Assembly: GCF_002836595.1 (NCBI RefSeq)
Contig: NZ_PJBB01000003.1
Location: forward strand, 682,001 to 746,000
Source: Tenacibaculum sp. Bg11-29
Lineage (GTDB): Bacteria > Bacteroidota > Bacteroidia > Flavobacteriales > Flavobacteriaceae
Direction: 5' to 3'
DNA length: 64,000 nucleotides
The position numbers and the translations under genes were made by a program. Shown here piece after piece: positions 33,059-41,942 of the stretch; within the stretch, counting starts at the first letter, position 1, and every line of letters starts with the position of its first letter. The notes beneath the pieces were generated by a model. The model searched no databases. It had not been told where the DNA came from and saw only the letters and a list, made by a program, of their open reading frames with translations.

Positions 33059-34189
33059 TTATTTAGTACTACAACCACTCATTGTAGTAATACGAACTAC
33101 TTCGGTTGCAGGTAAATTTGCATTTCTTTTTAATAACTGTGAAACCATTTTTTTAGTTACATCTTTAAAAGCTTCTTCTAAAGGTGTATTTTCTTGTAAA
33201 GCTACTGGATGTCCTACATCTCCTGCTTCACGAATACTTTGTACTAATGGTATTTCACCTAAAAAACTTGTGTCAATATCTTTTGCTAAATCCTTAGCCC
33301 CTCCTTTACCAAAAATATAATATTTATTCTCTGGTAATTCTTCAGGAGTAAAGTACGCCATGTTTTCTACGATACCTAATACAGGTACATTAATACTTTC
33401 TTGTTTAAACATTGCTACTCCTTTTTTAGCATCTGCTAGTGCAATATTTTGTGGTGTACTTACAACGACTGCTCCACTAATAGGAACTGCTTGTACTATC
33501 GATAAATGTATATCTCCTGTTCCTGGTGGCAAATCAATTAACAAGAAATCTAATTCACCCCAATCTGCATCAAAAATTAACTGGTTTAATGCTTTCGAAG
33601 CCATTGGTCCACGCCAAATTACTGCTTGGTTTGGATCTGTAAAAAAACCTAAAGACAATAATTTCACTCCATAACTTTCAACAGGTTTCATTTTAGAACG
33701 CCCATCTACTTTTACAGCTAACGGTTTTTCTTTTTCTACGTCAAACATTAAATGTTGAGATGGCCCGTAAACATCGGCATCTAAAACACCTACTTTAAAA
33801 CCCATTTTAGCTAAAGAAACTGCCATATTAGAGGTAATTGTAGATTTCCCTACCCCTCCTTTTCCTGAAGCTATTGCTATAATATTTTGAATATTAGGGA
33901 TTTTTTTACCTTTTATTTCATTTGAATTTTCTTTCTCCTTAACCTCTACCTTCACATTCACTTTTACATCAATTTTTTCATCAACGTGTTGGTGAATCGC
34001 TTTTGCTATTTCAACTTCTACTTTCTTTTTAGCTTGTAAAGTAGGATTTGAAATAGTTATATCAACGATTACTTCTTCTCCGAAAGCAACAACATTTTTT
34101 ATGTTTTCGTTTTCAACTAAACTTTTACCTTCTCCAGGTGCAGTAATAGTTTCTAACGCCTTGTATATATCTTGTTTTTTAAAACTCAT
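33059..34189 (-). CDS. apbC: Mrp/NBP35 family Fe-S cluster carrier ATPase
   Basis: The 376-residue protein has an N-terminal FSCA (DUF59) domain (about 1-80), a charged K/E/V-rich linker with repeats of VKVEVKEK type, and a P-loop ATPase with the deviant Walker A GKGGVGKST (about 109-117), switch DADVYGPS (about 138) and LPPGTGD (about 220). This family binds a bridging Fe-S cluster and passes it to apo-proteins. The usual C-terminal CxxC of NBP35 is not obvious; a single C-S-T-K tail ends the protein. It pairs with nfu. Confidence 0.93.
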   Translation of the reverse strand: MSFKKQDIYKALETITAPGEGKSLVENENIKNVVAFGEEVIVDITISNPTLQAKKKVEVEIAKAIHQHVDEKIDVKVNVKVEVKEKENSNEIKGKKIPNIQNIIAIASGKGGVGKSTITSNMAVSLAKMGFKVGVLDADVYGPSQHLMFDVEKEKPLAVKVDGRSKMKPVESYGVKLLSLGFFTDPNQAVIWRGPMASKALNQLIFDADWGELDFLLIDLPPGTGDIHLSIVQAVPISGAVVVSTPQNIALADAKKGVAMFKQESINVPVLGIVENMAYFTPEELPENKYYIFGKGGAKDLAKDIDTSFLGEIPLVQSIREAGDVGHPVALQENTPLEEAFKDVTKKMVSQLLKRNANLPATEVVRITTMSGCSTK

Positions 34190-34291
34190 TAGAGTGTTTA
34201 ATTAAATTAATTGTAAGATACAAAGATACGTTTTAGGGCGCAGAAAATAAAGTGTTTAGATTGTGAAAATTTATAAAACAATAAGAGTAAG

Positions 34292-34624
34292 TTATTGTAA
34301 TTCTTTAGTTGGGTTCCAAAAAATTGTTTCGAAATTTTGAATTTGGTTATTTACAACAACTATGCCTTCACTTTCTAATAGTTGTTGCATTAAATTTGTT
34401 CCGTCAAAATGTTGCTTTCCAGTAAGTAAACCTATTCTATTAACAACTCTATGTGCTGGAACTTCTTTTGCACTAGAATTATTCATTGCCCAACCTACCA
34501 TTCGTGCAGACCGAGCAGCTCCTAAATATGTTGCAATTGCACCGTAACTAGTTACTCTTCCGTACGGGATTAGTCTTGCTATTTCGTAAACTTTTTCGAA
34601 AAAATTATCAGATTTTTTTTCCAT
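34292..34624 (-). CDS. Alkyltransferase-like protein (catalytic Cys replaced)
   Basis: The 110-residue protein is the DNA-binding domain of the O6-methylguanine-DNA methyltransferase family: FFEKVYEIARLIPYGRVTSYG (about 8-28) with the Arg-finger helix SARMVGWAMNNS (about 38-49). Where the enzyme has PCHRV with the methyl-accepting Cys, this one reads PAHRVVNRIG (about 56-65). It therefore cannot accept alkyl groups and belongs with ATL proteins, which bind O6-alkylguanine and hand it to nucleotide excision repair. It stands alone between mrp and a gene-poor stretch. Confidence 0.88.
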   Translation of the reverse strand: MEKKSDNFFEKVYEIARLIPYGRVTSYGAIATYLGAARSARMVGWAMNNSSAKEVPAHRVVNRIGLLTGKQHFDGTNLMQQLLESEGIVVVNNQIQNFETIFWNPTKELQ

Positions 34625-35096
34625 CGACTAAAAATATAATTTTATAACCAAATAAACTGAGAATACTCCTTAATTATTCCAATCAATAAATTAAATTCCA
34701 TGTCTATCTTTTGGATTAAAAGAACATAGCTACTCAAAAACACAAAAAAGTATACATAAACCTCAAAATTGTATAATTATACACTATAGAAGATAACTGT
34801 GCAACTGTAAAAAATGGAATTAGAAACATGTTTGTAGATGATAAAGAAAGCCCTAATATATTTTATTTATTTCTCTCTATTAGTTAAATATTGGAAATCA
34901 CTCTACAACTTCAGAAAGTTTTACTGGTAAAAAAAATGAAATAAAGCTCTCAAACAAGCTCTAACAATAAATTGTTAAGTAATTTTTAGTTATTTTATAG
35001 ATACAATCTATATATAAAGATAAAAGAAATGAACTGAACAAAATCATAAGTAATTAAAAAAAGCTACTCTAGAGTAGCTTTTTTTAATTAAGTAGG
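34625..35096. other. Gene-free AT-rich region with a possible coding relic
   Basis: 472 bp without a gene. Around 34790-34882 one plus-strand frame reads DNCATVKNGIRNMFVDDKES before a stop, which looks more protein-like than its surroundings, but it has no start and no recognised family. A strong terminator closes the region at 35052-35089. Confidence 0.4.
35052..35089 (-). terminator. Bidirectional Rho-independent terminator
   Basis: Near-perfect palindrome centred at 35070/35071: AAAAAAAGCTACTCT / AGAGTAGCTTTTTTT, directly after the stop of the M57 protease gene. It works on either strand. Confidence 0.85.
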
Positions 35097-35789
35097 TTAT
35101 CTAGGATCTATAATATCCCTATTAGGAAAACGAGATCTAATTAAATCAATATCCGACCTGGTCATACCAGCCCATTTTTCTTCATCAGTTGTAAAACGAG
35201 CAGGCATAAAGCTTAAGTGATTACCATGTGAGTATCCGAAATTATGGCCAAGCTCATGAACAGTGACATATGTTCTAAGTTTTGCTGTAAGTACAGGAGC
35301 AGCACTTGAATTTTGCACTGCGTCTGGGACATAATTTGAGTTTATATCAATTTTAACACCAAAATTACCATTTGCATCAGGAAAATCAGCTCCGGCAGGA
35401 GATTTTTCATACCTAGCAGGTTCTGCTTTATAATTATAATTAACAGTTGCATTTCTCCTAGATAAAGTTTGTGACATATTTATCGATCCTGTTGCGTTTG
35501 TCCAAATTGAACTAGCCTCTCTAATCGCTTTAACCCATTCTTGAGGCATCTTCGGATCAATAAAATATTTAATATCCATTGTGTTAGCCGGCGTTGCAAA
35601 ACCAACAAAGCGGGGTCCTCGCATATGTAAATCTGAATTACCAAAACAATTTATTTTGGCTCCAGATTGCTCAATTTGTGACTCTACATCTTTAATTTGA
35701 ATTTCATCTTCACTACAAGATGCTAAGAATAAAGTCATACAAGACAATACTGCGATTGTTTTTTTACTAAATTTTAAACTAATTTTCAT
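35097..35789 (-). CDS. HExxH zinc metalloprotease lipoprotein, M57-like
   Basis: The 230-residue protein has a lipoprotein signal (MTLFLASCSEDE, Cys25). Its zinc motif VHELGHNFGYSHG (about 175-187) is an extended HExxHxxGxxH site, typical of metzincins and of the dual-action HEIGH (M57) group in Bacteroidota. Upstream, MDIKYFIDPKMPQEW and the SIWTNATGSINM segment resemble the N-terminal half of matrixin-like domains. It should be a surface or periplasmic endopeptidase; the substrate is unknown. The gene is isolated in the most gene-poor part of the window, preceded by a leader with CCCCCG just before the ATG. Confidence 0.82.
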   Translation of the reverse strand: MKISLKFSKKTIAVLSCMTLFLASCSEDEIQIKDVESQIEQSGAKINCFGNSDLHMRGPRFVGFATPANTMDIKYFIDPKMPQEWVKAIREASSIWTNATGSINMSQTLSRRNATVNYNYKAEPARYEKSPAGADFPDANGNFGVKIDINSNYVPDAVQNSSAAPVLTAKLRTYVTVHELGHNFGYSHGNHLSFMPARFTTDEEKWAGMTRSDIDLIRSRFPNRDIIDPR

Positions 35790-36469
35790 TTTTCGGGGGT
35801 ATTTATAATTATTTACATTAAACTAAGATTATCATATAATGAATAGTTAAAACTATTTATTATTTTTATTTAATCTAAACAAATATAGGGTGATTTAATT
35901 TAATAAAATCATAGTCCAATTATTTTATTATAAAGTAGTAGCTTTACAAAAAATAAAACATTAAAAAACAACACTTTAAAACATTTAATCAATATTTTAT
36001 TTATCAACTGTATCATTCATTTTTAACAAAGAAAGTAAAAATGTTATTCACTATAAATGCAAACTACCAAAGTAACTTAAGAAATTTAACATAAAATCTA
36101 TTTTTGACCTTCTTACTATTATAGACACTTTACTACAACATAAAAAACACTACCACTTTGATAAAAAGACACTTGTATTACTAAATCGATATAATATGTA
36201 TTTAACAAAACATATTATTATCAAAAACATCAAAGCTTAAAAGAAGAACTACATGAAGATAAGTTAATAGAAATTTTTACTATAATGTAATATTTAATAA
36301 GAACTTCGTAGGCTATTATAACAAAGTCCAATTCTCTTTTAAAGAAATAAACTCGATTTACAACTTATAAATACATCTAACATATTTTTAGAATGCAAAA
36401 AAACTGTAAAACGAGACTCTAATTAACATAGCTAATTTGAAATAATTAGCTCCTGTTAACAAAATAAAG
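35790..36469. other. Gene-free region, largest gap in the window
   Basis: 680 bp of very AT-rich DNA with no open gene. It contains two plus-strand fragments that look like a decayed transposase (36210-36370). Otherwise nothing was recognised: no tRNA and no strong hairpin. Confidence 0.6.
36210..36370 (+). pseudogene. Possible remnant of an IS3-family transposase (OrfB)
   Basis: Two short frames read TYYYQKHQSLKEELHEDKLI (36210-36269, continuing to a stop at 36290) and NFVGYYNKVQFSFKEINSIY (36302-36361, stop at 36370). The second resembles the C-terminal signature of IS3 OrfB (Y-I-x-Y-Y-N-x-x-R-x-x-x-x-L-x-G-x-S-P), and the first the OrfB N-terminal YYY region. The catalytic DDE middle is absent. 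Similarity is by eye and weak. Confidence 0.35.
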
Positions 36470-37141
36470 TTAGTAATTCAATTTAAAACGGATATAAGTA
36501 ATTGGTTTTCCTACTTCTAAATACTGTTTTTCGTAAAAAGTCTGGGTTGAAGTTACTTCTTCTGGTGCTCCTTCATTCTTATACACATTATGATTCGCGT
36601 GTATAATTTCGTGACCTTCACCATGTATTAAACCTAACGTATAACCGTGCATAAACTCACTATCGGTTTTTAGATTCATTATACCTTCTTCTTTCAAAAC
36701 ATGATGATATCGCTTTAAGAATGCGGTATTTGTCATTCTATGCTTTGTACGTTGATATTTTATTTGTGGGTCTGGAAAGGTAATCCAAATTTCATCTACT
36801 TCATTTTCTGCAAAAATATAATCCACCAGTTCTATTTGTGTTCTTATAAAGGCAACATTTTGCATATTGTTTTCAATAGCAGTTTTTGCACCTCGCCAAA
36901 AGCGGGCACCTTTAATATCTATACCAATAAAATTTTTGTTTGGATTTTTTTCAGCTAACGCGATTGTATACTCACCTTTACCACAGCCCAGTTCTAAAAC
37001 AATAGGATTGTCGTTTTTAAAAAAAGTATTCCATTTTCCTTTTAAAGAAAACTCTCCGACTACTTCCTCCCTTGTTGGTTGTAGTACATTAGCAAACGTT
37101 TCATTTTCTTTGAAACGTTTTAATTTGTTTTTGCTTCCCAA
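36470..37141 (-). CDS. trmB: tRNA (guanine-N7-)-methyltransferase
   Basis: The 223-residue protein shows the SAM-binding LELGCGKGEYTIALA (about 47-61), NFIGIDIKGARFWRGAKTA and the TrmB signature DEIWITFPDPQIKYQRTKHR (about 115-134), which holds catalytic and tRNA-contacting residues. It makes m7G46 in the variable loop of tRNAs. The DUF6341-like gene lies 12 bp upstream on the same strand. Confidence 0.96.
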   Translation of the reverse strand: MGSKNKLKRFKENETFANVLQPTREEVVGEFSLKGKWNTFFKNDNPIVLELGCGKGEYTIALAEKNPNKNFIGIDIKGARFWRGAKTAIENNMQNVAFIRTQIELVDYIFAENEVDEIWITFPDPQIKYQRTKHRMTNTAFLKRYHHVLKEEGIMNLKTDSEFMHGYTLGLIHGEGHEIIHANHNVYKNEGAPEEVTSTQTFYEKQYLEVGKPITYIRFKLNY

Positions 37142-37153
37142 TGTTTCTGTAAA

Positions 37154-37372
37154 TTAAGCTTTATCTTCAGTTCCTTTTTTTAAGAAAGTAGCTGATTGCC
37201 ACATCCAGTAAGCAAATAATACTATTAAGACTAATACAAATAACCAGTTTACAGCGTTTGAAGTCCACCATCCTAAGTCTCCTTTTGCAACTTCTAATCG
37301 CAACCATTTAAATGGTTGTAATATAAATTCAAAAAAATCTCCAATTAATCTAAAAATATTTAATCCTAACAT
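37154..37372 (-). CDS. Small membrane protein, DUF6341-like
   Basis: The 72-residue protein has an amphipathic Trp/Phe-rich N-terminus (FFEFILQPFKWLRLEVAK), a conserved-looking DLGWWTSNAVNW, one membrane helix (about 42-60) and a short charged tail. I believe it is the Flavobacteriia family DUF6341, found next to trmB and a DUF6427 gene; function is unknown. It is divergent from the DUF6427 gene (42-bp gap) and close to trmB. Confidence 0.65.
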   Translation of the reverse strand: MLGLNIFRLIGDFFEFILQPFKWLRLEVAKGDLGWWTSNAVNWLFVLVLIVLFAYWMWQSATFLKKGTEDKA

Positions 37373-37414
37373 AACTTGATTATCTTTACGTTTGCAAAAG
37401 TATAAAAAGAAACC

Positions 37415-38317
37415 ATGTTAGCCAATTTTTTCGGTAAATCTAAACCTGTTAATTTCATAGTGCTCTTTGCACTGTTTTTAATTTACTTTTCTTTAGGGCT
37501 ATTTTTTAAAGAATTATCTCTTAATACTCTCAAAGAATTACTTTGGTTTATTGTGCTTTTTGCTGTTTTTAATTTTATTATTGCAAAAAACAAATTAACC
37601 TTTGATAACTCTTTTGCTTTTTTATTTTTTATAATATTACTTGGGTTTTTTCCAGATACTATAAATATCAACAACAATTTTTATGCATCTTTAACAGTAT
37701 TGCTTTTTTTACGCAAAGTATACAGCTTACAATCTCAAAAGAAAACCTTTCATAAGTTGTTTGATGGAGGACTATGGCTAGGAGTTTCTTTTTTAATAGA
37801 GCCTTATACAGCACTATTTGCTGTATTATTATACATTTCAATATATTTACACCAACACCTTACATACCAAACCATATTAATTCCAATAATTGGATTTGGG
37901 AGTGTAGTTTTTTTGTTTTTTACATATTGTTTTTGGTATGAAAACACAGCATTATTTTATACTCTTTTTAACTGGAATTTTTCTTATGATATATACTTAT
38001 ACTTAAATACTAATTATTTATTTCCAATAGTATTTATAGGTGTCTTTGTACTATTCACCATCTTTTTAAAAACCCCGAAAGTATTAGCAATACTTAATAC
38101 CTTTAGAAAAAATTGGATCTTAATTGTTATACAACTAATAATTTCTTCATCAGTTATACTTTTAATCAATGACAAAACAGGAAGTGAATTATTATTCCTC
38201 TTTTTTCCTACCGCAATTGTATTAGCAAATGGTTTAGAATTTTTTCAAAAAAAATGGTTTGCAGATATAATTTTAATAGTATTCTTAATTTGCTCTATAG
38301 CAACAAACTTTATGTAA
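37415..38317 (+). CDS. Polytopic membrane protein, DUF6427-like
   Basis: The 300-residue protein is almost wholly hydrophobic with about nine or ten membrane helices. It begins MLANFFGKSKPVNFIVL and has short loops with KSKP, NKLTFDN and FRKNW. It resembles DUF6427, a Bacteroidota family of unknown function seen beside upp and trmB. There are no catalytic residues I can point to. Its stop lies 3 bp from the convergent upp stop. Confidence 0.65.
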   Translation: MLANFFGKSKPVNFIVLFALFLIYFSLGLFFKELSLNTLKELLWFIVLFAVFNFIIAKNKLTFDNSFAFLFFIILLGFFPDTININNNFYASLTVLLFLRKVYSLQSQKKTFHKLFDGGLWLGVSFLIEPYTALFAVLLYISIYLHQHLTYQTILIPIIGFGSVVFLFFTYCFWYENTALFYTLFNWNFSYDIYLYLNTNYLFPIVFIGVFVLFTIFLKTPKVLAILNTFRKNWILIVIQLIISSSVILLINDKTGSELLFLFFPTAIVLANGLEFFQKKWFADIILIVFLICSIATNFM

Positions 38318-38319
38318 TG

Positions 38320-38973
38320 TTACATTTTCGTACCAAAAGCTAAATCTCCTGCATCTCCTAAACCAGGAACTATATAGCCTTTATCACTAAGCTTATTATC
38401 TATATCAGCAATCCACAAATCTGTATTTTCAGGAAAAAATTTTGTTATATACTCAACACCTTCAGTAGAACCGATAACCGATACTATTTTAATTTCTTTA
38501 GGAGTTCCATATTTTTTAATAGCATCATAAACAGCTACTAATGAACGACCTGTAGCTAACATTGGATCTACTAGCAATAATGTTTTGCCATCTATTGAAG
38601 GGGAAGCGAAATACTCAACAACTATTTCAAACTCTTCATCGTTATTTGGATGATGACGATAGGCAGATATAAATGCATTTTCTGCATCATCAAAATAATT
38701 TAACAATCCGTTATGTAAAGGTAACCCAGCTCTAAGAATTGAGCACAAAATAACATCGTTAACAGGAAGTTCTGTATCTTTAATCCCTAAAGGAGTTTCA
38801 ATCACTTTATTTTCAAAAGATAAATTTTTACTTAATTCATATCCTAAAATCTCACCTATTCTCTCAATATTCCTACGAAAACGCATAGAATCTTTTTGAA
38901 CATGTACATTTCTTATTTCAGCTAAAAATTTATTTAAAATAGATTTCTCTTTTGCTAAGTGATTAATTTTCAT
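38320..38973 (-). CDS. upp: Uracil phosphoribosyltransferase
   Basis: With the ATG at 38973 the protein has 217 residues, the usual Upp length; a TTG ten codons further up is unlikely. PRPP-binding residues are in LLVDPMLATGRSLVAVYDAI (about 129-148), and the uracil-binding end is GYIVPGLGDAGDLAFGT (about 199-215). It salvages uracil to UMP in the cytosol. A TATTTTTG box lies about 22 bp upstream of the ATG. Confidence 0.95.
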   Translation of the reverse strand: MKINHLAKEKSILNKFLAEIRNVHVQKDSMRFRRNIERIGEILGYELSKNLSFENKVIETPLGIKDTELPVNDVILCSILRAGLPLHNGLLNYFDDAENAFISAYRHHPNNDEEFEIVVEYFASPSIDGKTLLLVDPMLATGRSLVAVYDAIKKYGTPKEIKIVSVIGSTEGVEYITKFFPENTDLWIADIDNKLSDKGYIVPGLGDAGDLAFGTKM

Positions 38974-39009
38974 ATTTAAATTTTTGGTATTACAAAGAAA
39001 CAAAAATAT

Positions 39010-39789
39010 TTAGCGTTTAATAAATTTCTTTAAACAGTCTATTAATTCATCTCTATTTTCAATATGACTCATATGCCCATTTGGAAGTTTAATTAAAGGA
39101 GTATTTGTTCTTTCAGATTCTTCTAAAATTGATTGATATTTTAACAAAGGATCATTTTTACCTGTAATTATCAACCTTTTATCTATAGATTCTAAAACAG
39201 CTTCCTTATTTTCTCTTAACATCATCCCTTTTGTTGCTCCGATATACCCTTGAATAGATGTTTTTAAAGCTTCTTTTTTAATCTCCGCTAATTCAAAGCT
39301 AAATTGCTCCCTGGTTTTAATAGTAAACAAATTAGAAATAGATAATTTCACTAAATTATCATAATTCGTTTGTGCCATTTTACATGCTCTTAGTCGTAAC
39401 TCTTTACGCTCAGTTGTATCTGCTTGAGTAGTTGAATTCAATAAACATAACCCTTTTATATTTATTGAATATTTCTCCGCTAATGCCAAAGATACATATC
39501 CTCCCATTGAATGCCCTACAACAAAAAACTTTCTAAGCCGTAATGATTTTAAAACCTCTTTAACAGCTTCAGCCATATCATTCATTGTATGTAAGTAACC
39601 AATACAATTGGTCTTTCCATGACCTAATAGATCTACACAAATTACACGATTTTTTTTTGATAACTCTTCTGAAATTTCATTCCACATGCTAGAATTCTCA
39701 AGAAAACCATGAAGTAAAACAATAGCGTTGCCCTTTCCAATATCTGAATAAGCTACTTTACTATTTTTATAAATGATGAAGTCTTTCAT
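39010..39789 (-). CDS. Alpha/beta hydrolase
   Basis: From the ATG at 39789 the protein has 259 residues. The oxyanion-loop HGFLENSSMW (about 26-35), nucleophile elbow VGHSMGGYVSLALA with Ser (about 90), acid NDPLL (about 214) and final His in PNGHMSHIENRDEL (about 240-244) form a full catalytic triad. The cap region between 130 and 190 is Lys/Glu-rich. Family members are esterases, lactonases or BioH/MenH-like enzymes; I cannot choose. A TATTTTTG box ends only two or three bases before this ATG, so either transcription is nearly leaderless or another promoter is used. Confidence 0.85.
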   Translation of the reverse strand: MKDFIIYKNSKVAYSDIGKGNAIVLLHGFLENSSMWNEISEELSKKNRVICVDLLGHGKTNCIGYLHTMNDMAEAVKEVLKSLRLRKFFVVGHSMGGYVSLALAEKYSINIKGLCLLNSTTQADTTERKELRLRACKMAQTNYDNLVKLSISNLFTIKTREQFSFELAEIKKEALKTSIQGYIGATKGMMLRENKEAVLESIDKRLIITGKNDPLLKYQSILEESERTNTPLIKLPNGHMSHIENRDELIDCLKKFIKR

Positions 39790-39867
39790 ATTGCAAAAAT
39801 ATGTATCTTTCGCTAGTATTTTTCTAAAAAAAATAAGATTAACCAACCTTTTATTAATATCGAAAAC

Positions 39868-41160
39868 ATGAATAAAACAAAAGAAATACTTGTTACCAGT
39901 TTCGCATTGTTTTCACTCTTCTTTGGTGCGGGTAATTTACTCTTACCTCCTCTTTTAGGCTATAATGCAGGAGACAATTGGATTTGGGTAACGCTTGGTT
40001 TTATGATTACCGCAGTTATAATTCCTATTCTAGGAATTTTAGCACATGCAAAACTACAGGGAACGTTGTATGATCTTGGAAAAAAAGTATCACCAACGTT
40101 TAGTTTATTATACTGTATAATTATTTATATAATATCGATCACAATTCCCTCACCAAGAACAGCATCTGCAACACATGAAATTGCGATTCATCCATTTTTT
40201 GGTACAAGTCCCTTAATAACAAGTTGTGTATACTTTACATTGGTTTTAATTTTTGTTTTAAACAGATCTAAAGTTTTAAACCTTCTTGGTAAATATCTAA
40301 CACCTTTAATGGTTATAATTTTAGTATTAGTTATTGGTATAGGTTTATTTTCTAGTGAAATGGTTATGAACCCTAGCATTTTTAAAACACCTATTGTTAG
40401 TGGTATACTAGAAGGTTACCAAACTTTTGACGCCATTGGAGCTGTAGTTGTTGGTGGTGTAATTATTATTTCTTTAAATTTAAAAGGCTATACTTCATTC
40501 ACTGATAAAAAAGAATTAATTAAAAAAGCTGGATTTATTGCTGGTTCTGGTCTTTTCGTAATTTATGCAGGTTTAATTTCTGTAGGTGCTTTTTATGGTT
40601 CAGAAATATTAGTTGACGGTACTTTAAGTAGTGACATGCAAAGAGCAAATTTACTACAAGGAATTAGTATAGCAACATTAGGGAATATTGGTAATGTTTT
40701 TCTAAGTACACTTATTGCTTTAGCATGTTTTACAACTGCTATTGGAATAATTACAGGAACTGCTGATTATTTTAAAGGATTGTTTAAAAATTCTCAAAAA
40801 GCATATATAATTACAGCTCTTATTGGGTGCTTGGTAGGTGTTTTAGTTGGGCAATTAAATTTTCATTCTATCATTATAATTGCATTACCGATATTAATGT
40901 TTATTTACCCTATAACAATAGCCTTAATTTTGCTAAACATAGCGCCTAAAAACTTAGCCTCTTCAATTGTTTTTAAAGTTGTTGTTTTGGTTACCTTTAT
41001 TTTTAGTGTTCCTGATTTCCTAGGCTTTATTATCAACAAAGAACACTTAATTCCTATTAAAAACATTATTCCGTTAGCAAACCAAAATTTAGGTTGGGTA
41101 CTACCTGCAATCTTAAGTTTCATCATAGCTAATGTTATAAAAACGAAAAAACTTGCATAA
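39868..41160 (+). CDS. brnQ: Branched-chain amino acid:cation symporter
   Basis: The 430-residue protein has about 12 membrane helices. The first contains SFALFSLFFGAGNLLLPPLLG, the BrnQ/LIVCS signature, and later NLKGYTSFTDKKELIKKAGFIAGSG sits in a cytosolic loop. It imports leucine, isoleucine or valine with Na+ or H+. It is divergent from the hydrolase gene. A hairpin terminator overlaps its last codons. Confidence 0.95.
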   Translation: MNKTKEILVTSFALFSLFFGAGNLLLPPLLGYNAGDNWIWVTLGFMITAVIIPILGILAHAKLQGTLYDLGKKVSPTFSLLYCIIIYIISITIPSPRTASATHEIAIHPFFGTSPLITSCVYFTLVLIFVLNRSKVLNLLGKYLTPLMVIILVLVIGIGLFSSEMVMNPSIFKTPIVSGILEGYQTFDAIGAVVVGGVIIISLNLKGYTSFTDKKELIKKAGFIAGSGLFVIYAGLISVGAFYGSEILVDGTLSSDMQRANLLQGISIATLGNIGNVFLSTLIALACFTTAIGIITGTADYFKGLFKNSQKAYIITALIGCLVGVLVGQLNFHSIIIIALPILMFIYPITIALILLNIAPKNLASSIVFKVVVLVTFIFSVPDFLGFIINKEHLIPIKNIIPLANQNLGWVLPAILSFIIANVIKTKKLA

Positions 41161-41179
41161 AGCAAGCTTTTTCGTTTTT
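41141..41179 (+). terminator. Terminator overlapping the brnQ stop codon
   Basis: AAACGAAAAAACTTGC pairs with GCAAGCTTTTTCGTTTT around an ATAAA loop that contains the stop codon. The last residues of BrnQ (KTKKLA) are encoded within the stem. Confidence 0.8.
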
Positions 41180-41223
41180 AATGAGAACTTCTAAAAATTA
41201 CTCCCTTAAATATACTTCTGTGA

Positions 41224-41727
41224 TTAAAACCTATATCCTAAGTTAATACCAACTCTTGGCACAACTGAACGAGATTCAGAAGTAAACATATTTCTTCCTA
41301 AACCAGCATAAACATCAACAACAAAACCTCCTGAAGATATATATTTAGAACCTATAGCTATACCTAAAGCACCATCTGTATACTCTTTATATTGCTTAAC
41401 CATACTTCCTGCAACCTCAACTTCATTTTCTCCTGTATTAATACCTAAGAATACTTCTCCAAAATAATTCCAATTACTACTATCTGTAAAATAATGACGG
41501 AAATATGGAGTAATCATTCGTTTTTCATTGTATTTAAAATCTGCTGATCTTTTTTCAAAATTAAATAATGCTGATACACCTACTGATGAACGACTACTTG
41601 TATAATATTCATAAGAAAGTTCTAATGTTTTAAATGCTAGTGCATCTAAAATATCAACTTTTACCTCTTGTTGGGCTTGTGTAAATGAGCTGATAAAAAG
41701 CACAGCTATCAAAAATATTTTTTTCAT
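41224..41727 (-). CDS. Small outer-membrane beta-barrel protein (DUF3575-like)
   Basis: The 167-residue protein has a cleavable signal peptide (MKKIFLIAVLFISSFTQAQQ) and alternating beta strands (LELSYEYYTSSRSSVGVSAL, ALGIAIGSKYISSGGFVVDV). It ends VGINLGYRF, a typical last outer-membrane strand with terminal Phe. It probably forms an eight- or ten-strand barrel. Bacteroidota DUF3575 proteins look like this; function is unknown. It lies between brnQ and the feo operon, with own flanking gaps. Confidence 0.7.
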   Translation of the reverse strand: MKKIFLIAVLFISSFTQAQQEVKVDILDALAFKTLELSYEYYTSSRSSVGVSALFNFEKRSADFKYNEKRMITPYFRHYFTDSSNWNYFGEVFLGINTGENEVEVAGSMVKQYKEYTDGALGIAIGSKYISSGGFVVDVYAGLGRNMFTSESRSVVPRVGINLGYRF

Positions 41728-41825
41728 ATTTAAATTTTAAATCAATTATAATTTGAATTAATTATCAATTATAATACCACAAAAATACATTAATTGTAAA
41801 ACATTTTATAATTCTAACTATTTTA

Positions 41826-41942
41826 TTAAGAACAATTGCAGTCAGTATCACAGCCTTTACTTTTGCTGCTTTTAATAAAAAATTTCTTTATTAAAAAAAG
41901 CACCGCTAAACCGACTGCTATATATGTAATTACTTCTTGCAT
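41826..41942 (-). CDS. FeoB-associated Cys-rich membrane protein
   Basis: A 38-residue protein (MQEVITYIAVGLAVLFLIKK...) with one membrane helix (about 5-22), a basic stretch and a tail GCDTDCNCS with three cysteines. It fits the FeoB-associated Cys-rich family. Its ATG overlaps the feoB stop (TAATG), so it is translationally coupled. The cysteine tail may pass or sense Fe2+ at the FeoB exit. The frame stays open much further upstream inside feoB, but that longer version would be a frame artefact. Confidence 0.85.
   Translation of the reverse strand: MQEVITYIAVGLAVLFLIKKFFIKSSKSKGCDTDCNCS

Noticed and set aside
33900..33990. Tandem repeat or recombination site in mrp
   Set aside because: The Lys/Val/Glu repeats are a low-complexity linker between the two Mrp domains.
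35790..36469. tRNA or structured RNA gene in the large gap
   Set aside because: No T-loop or acceptor-stem pattern and almost no G/C pairing potential.
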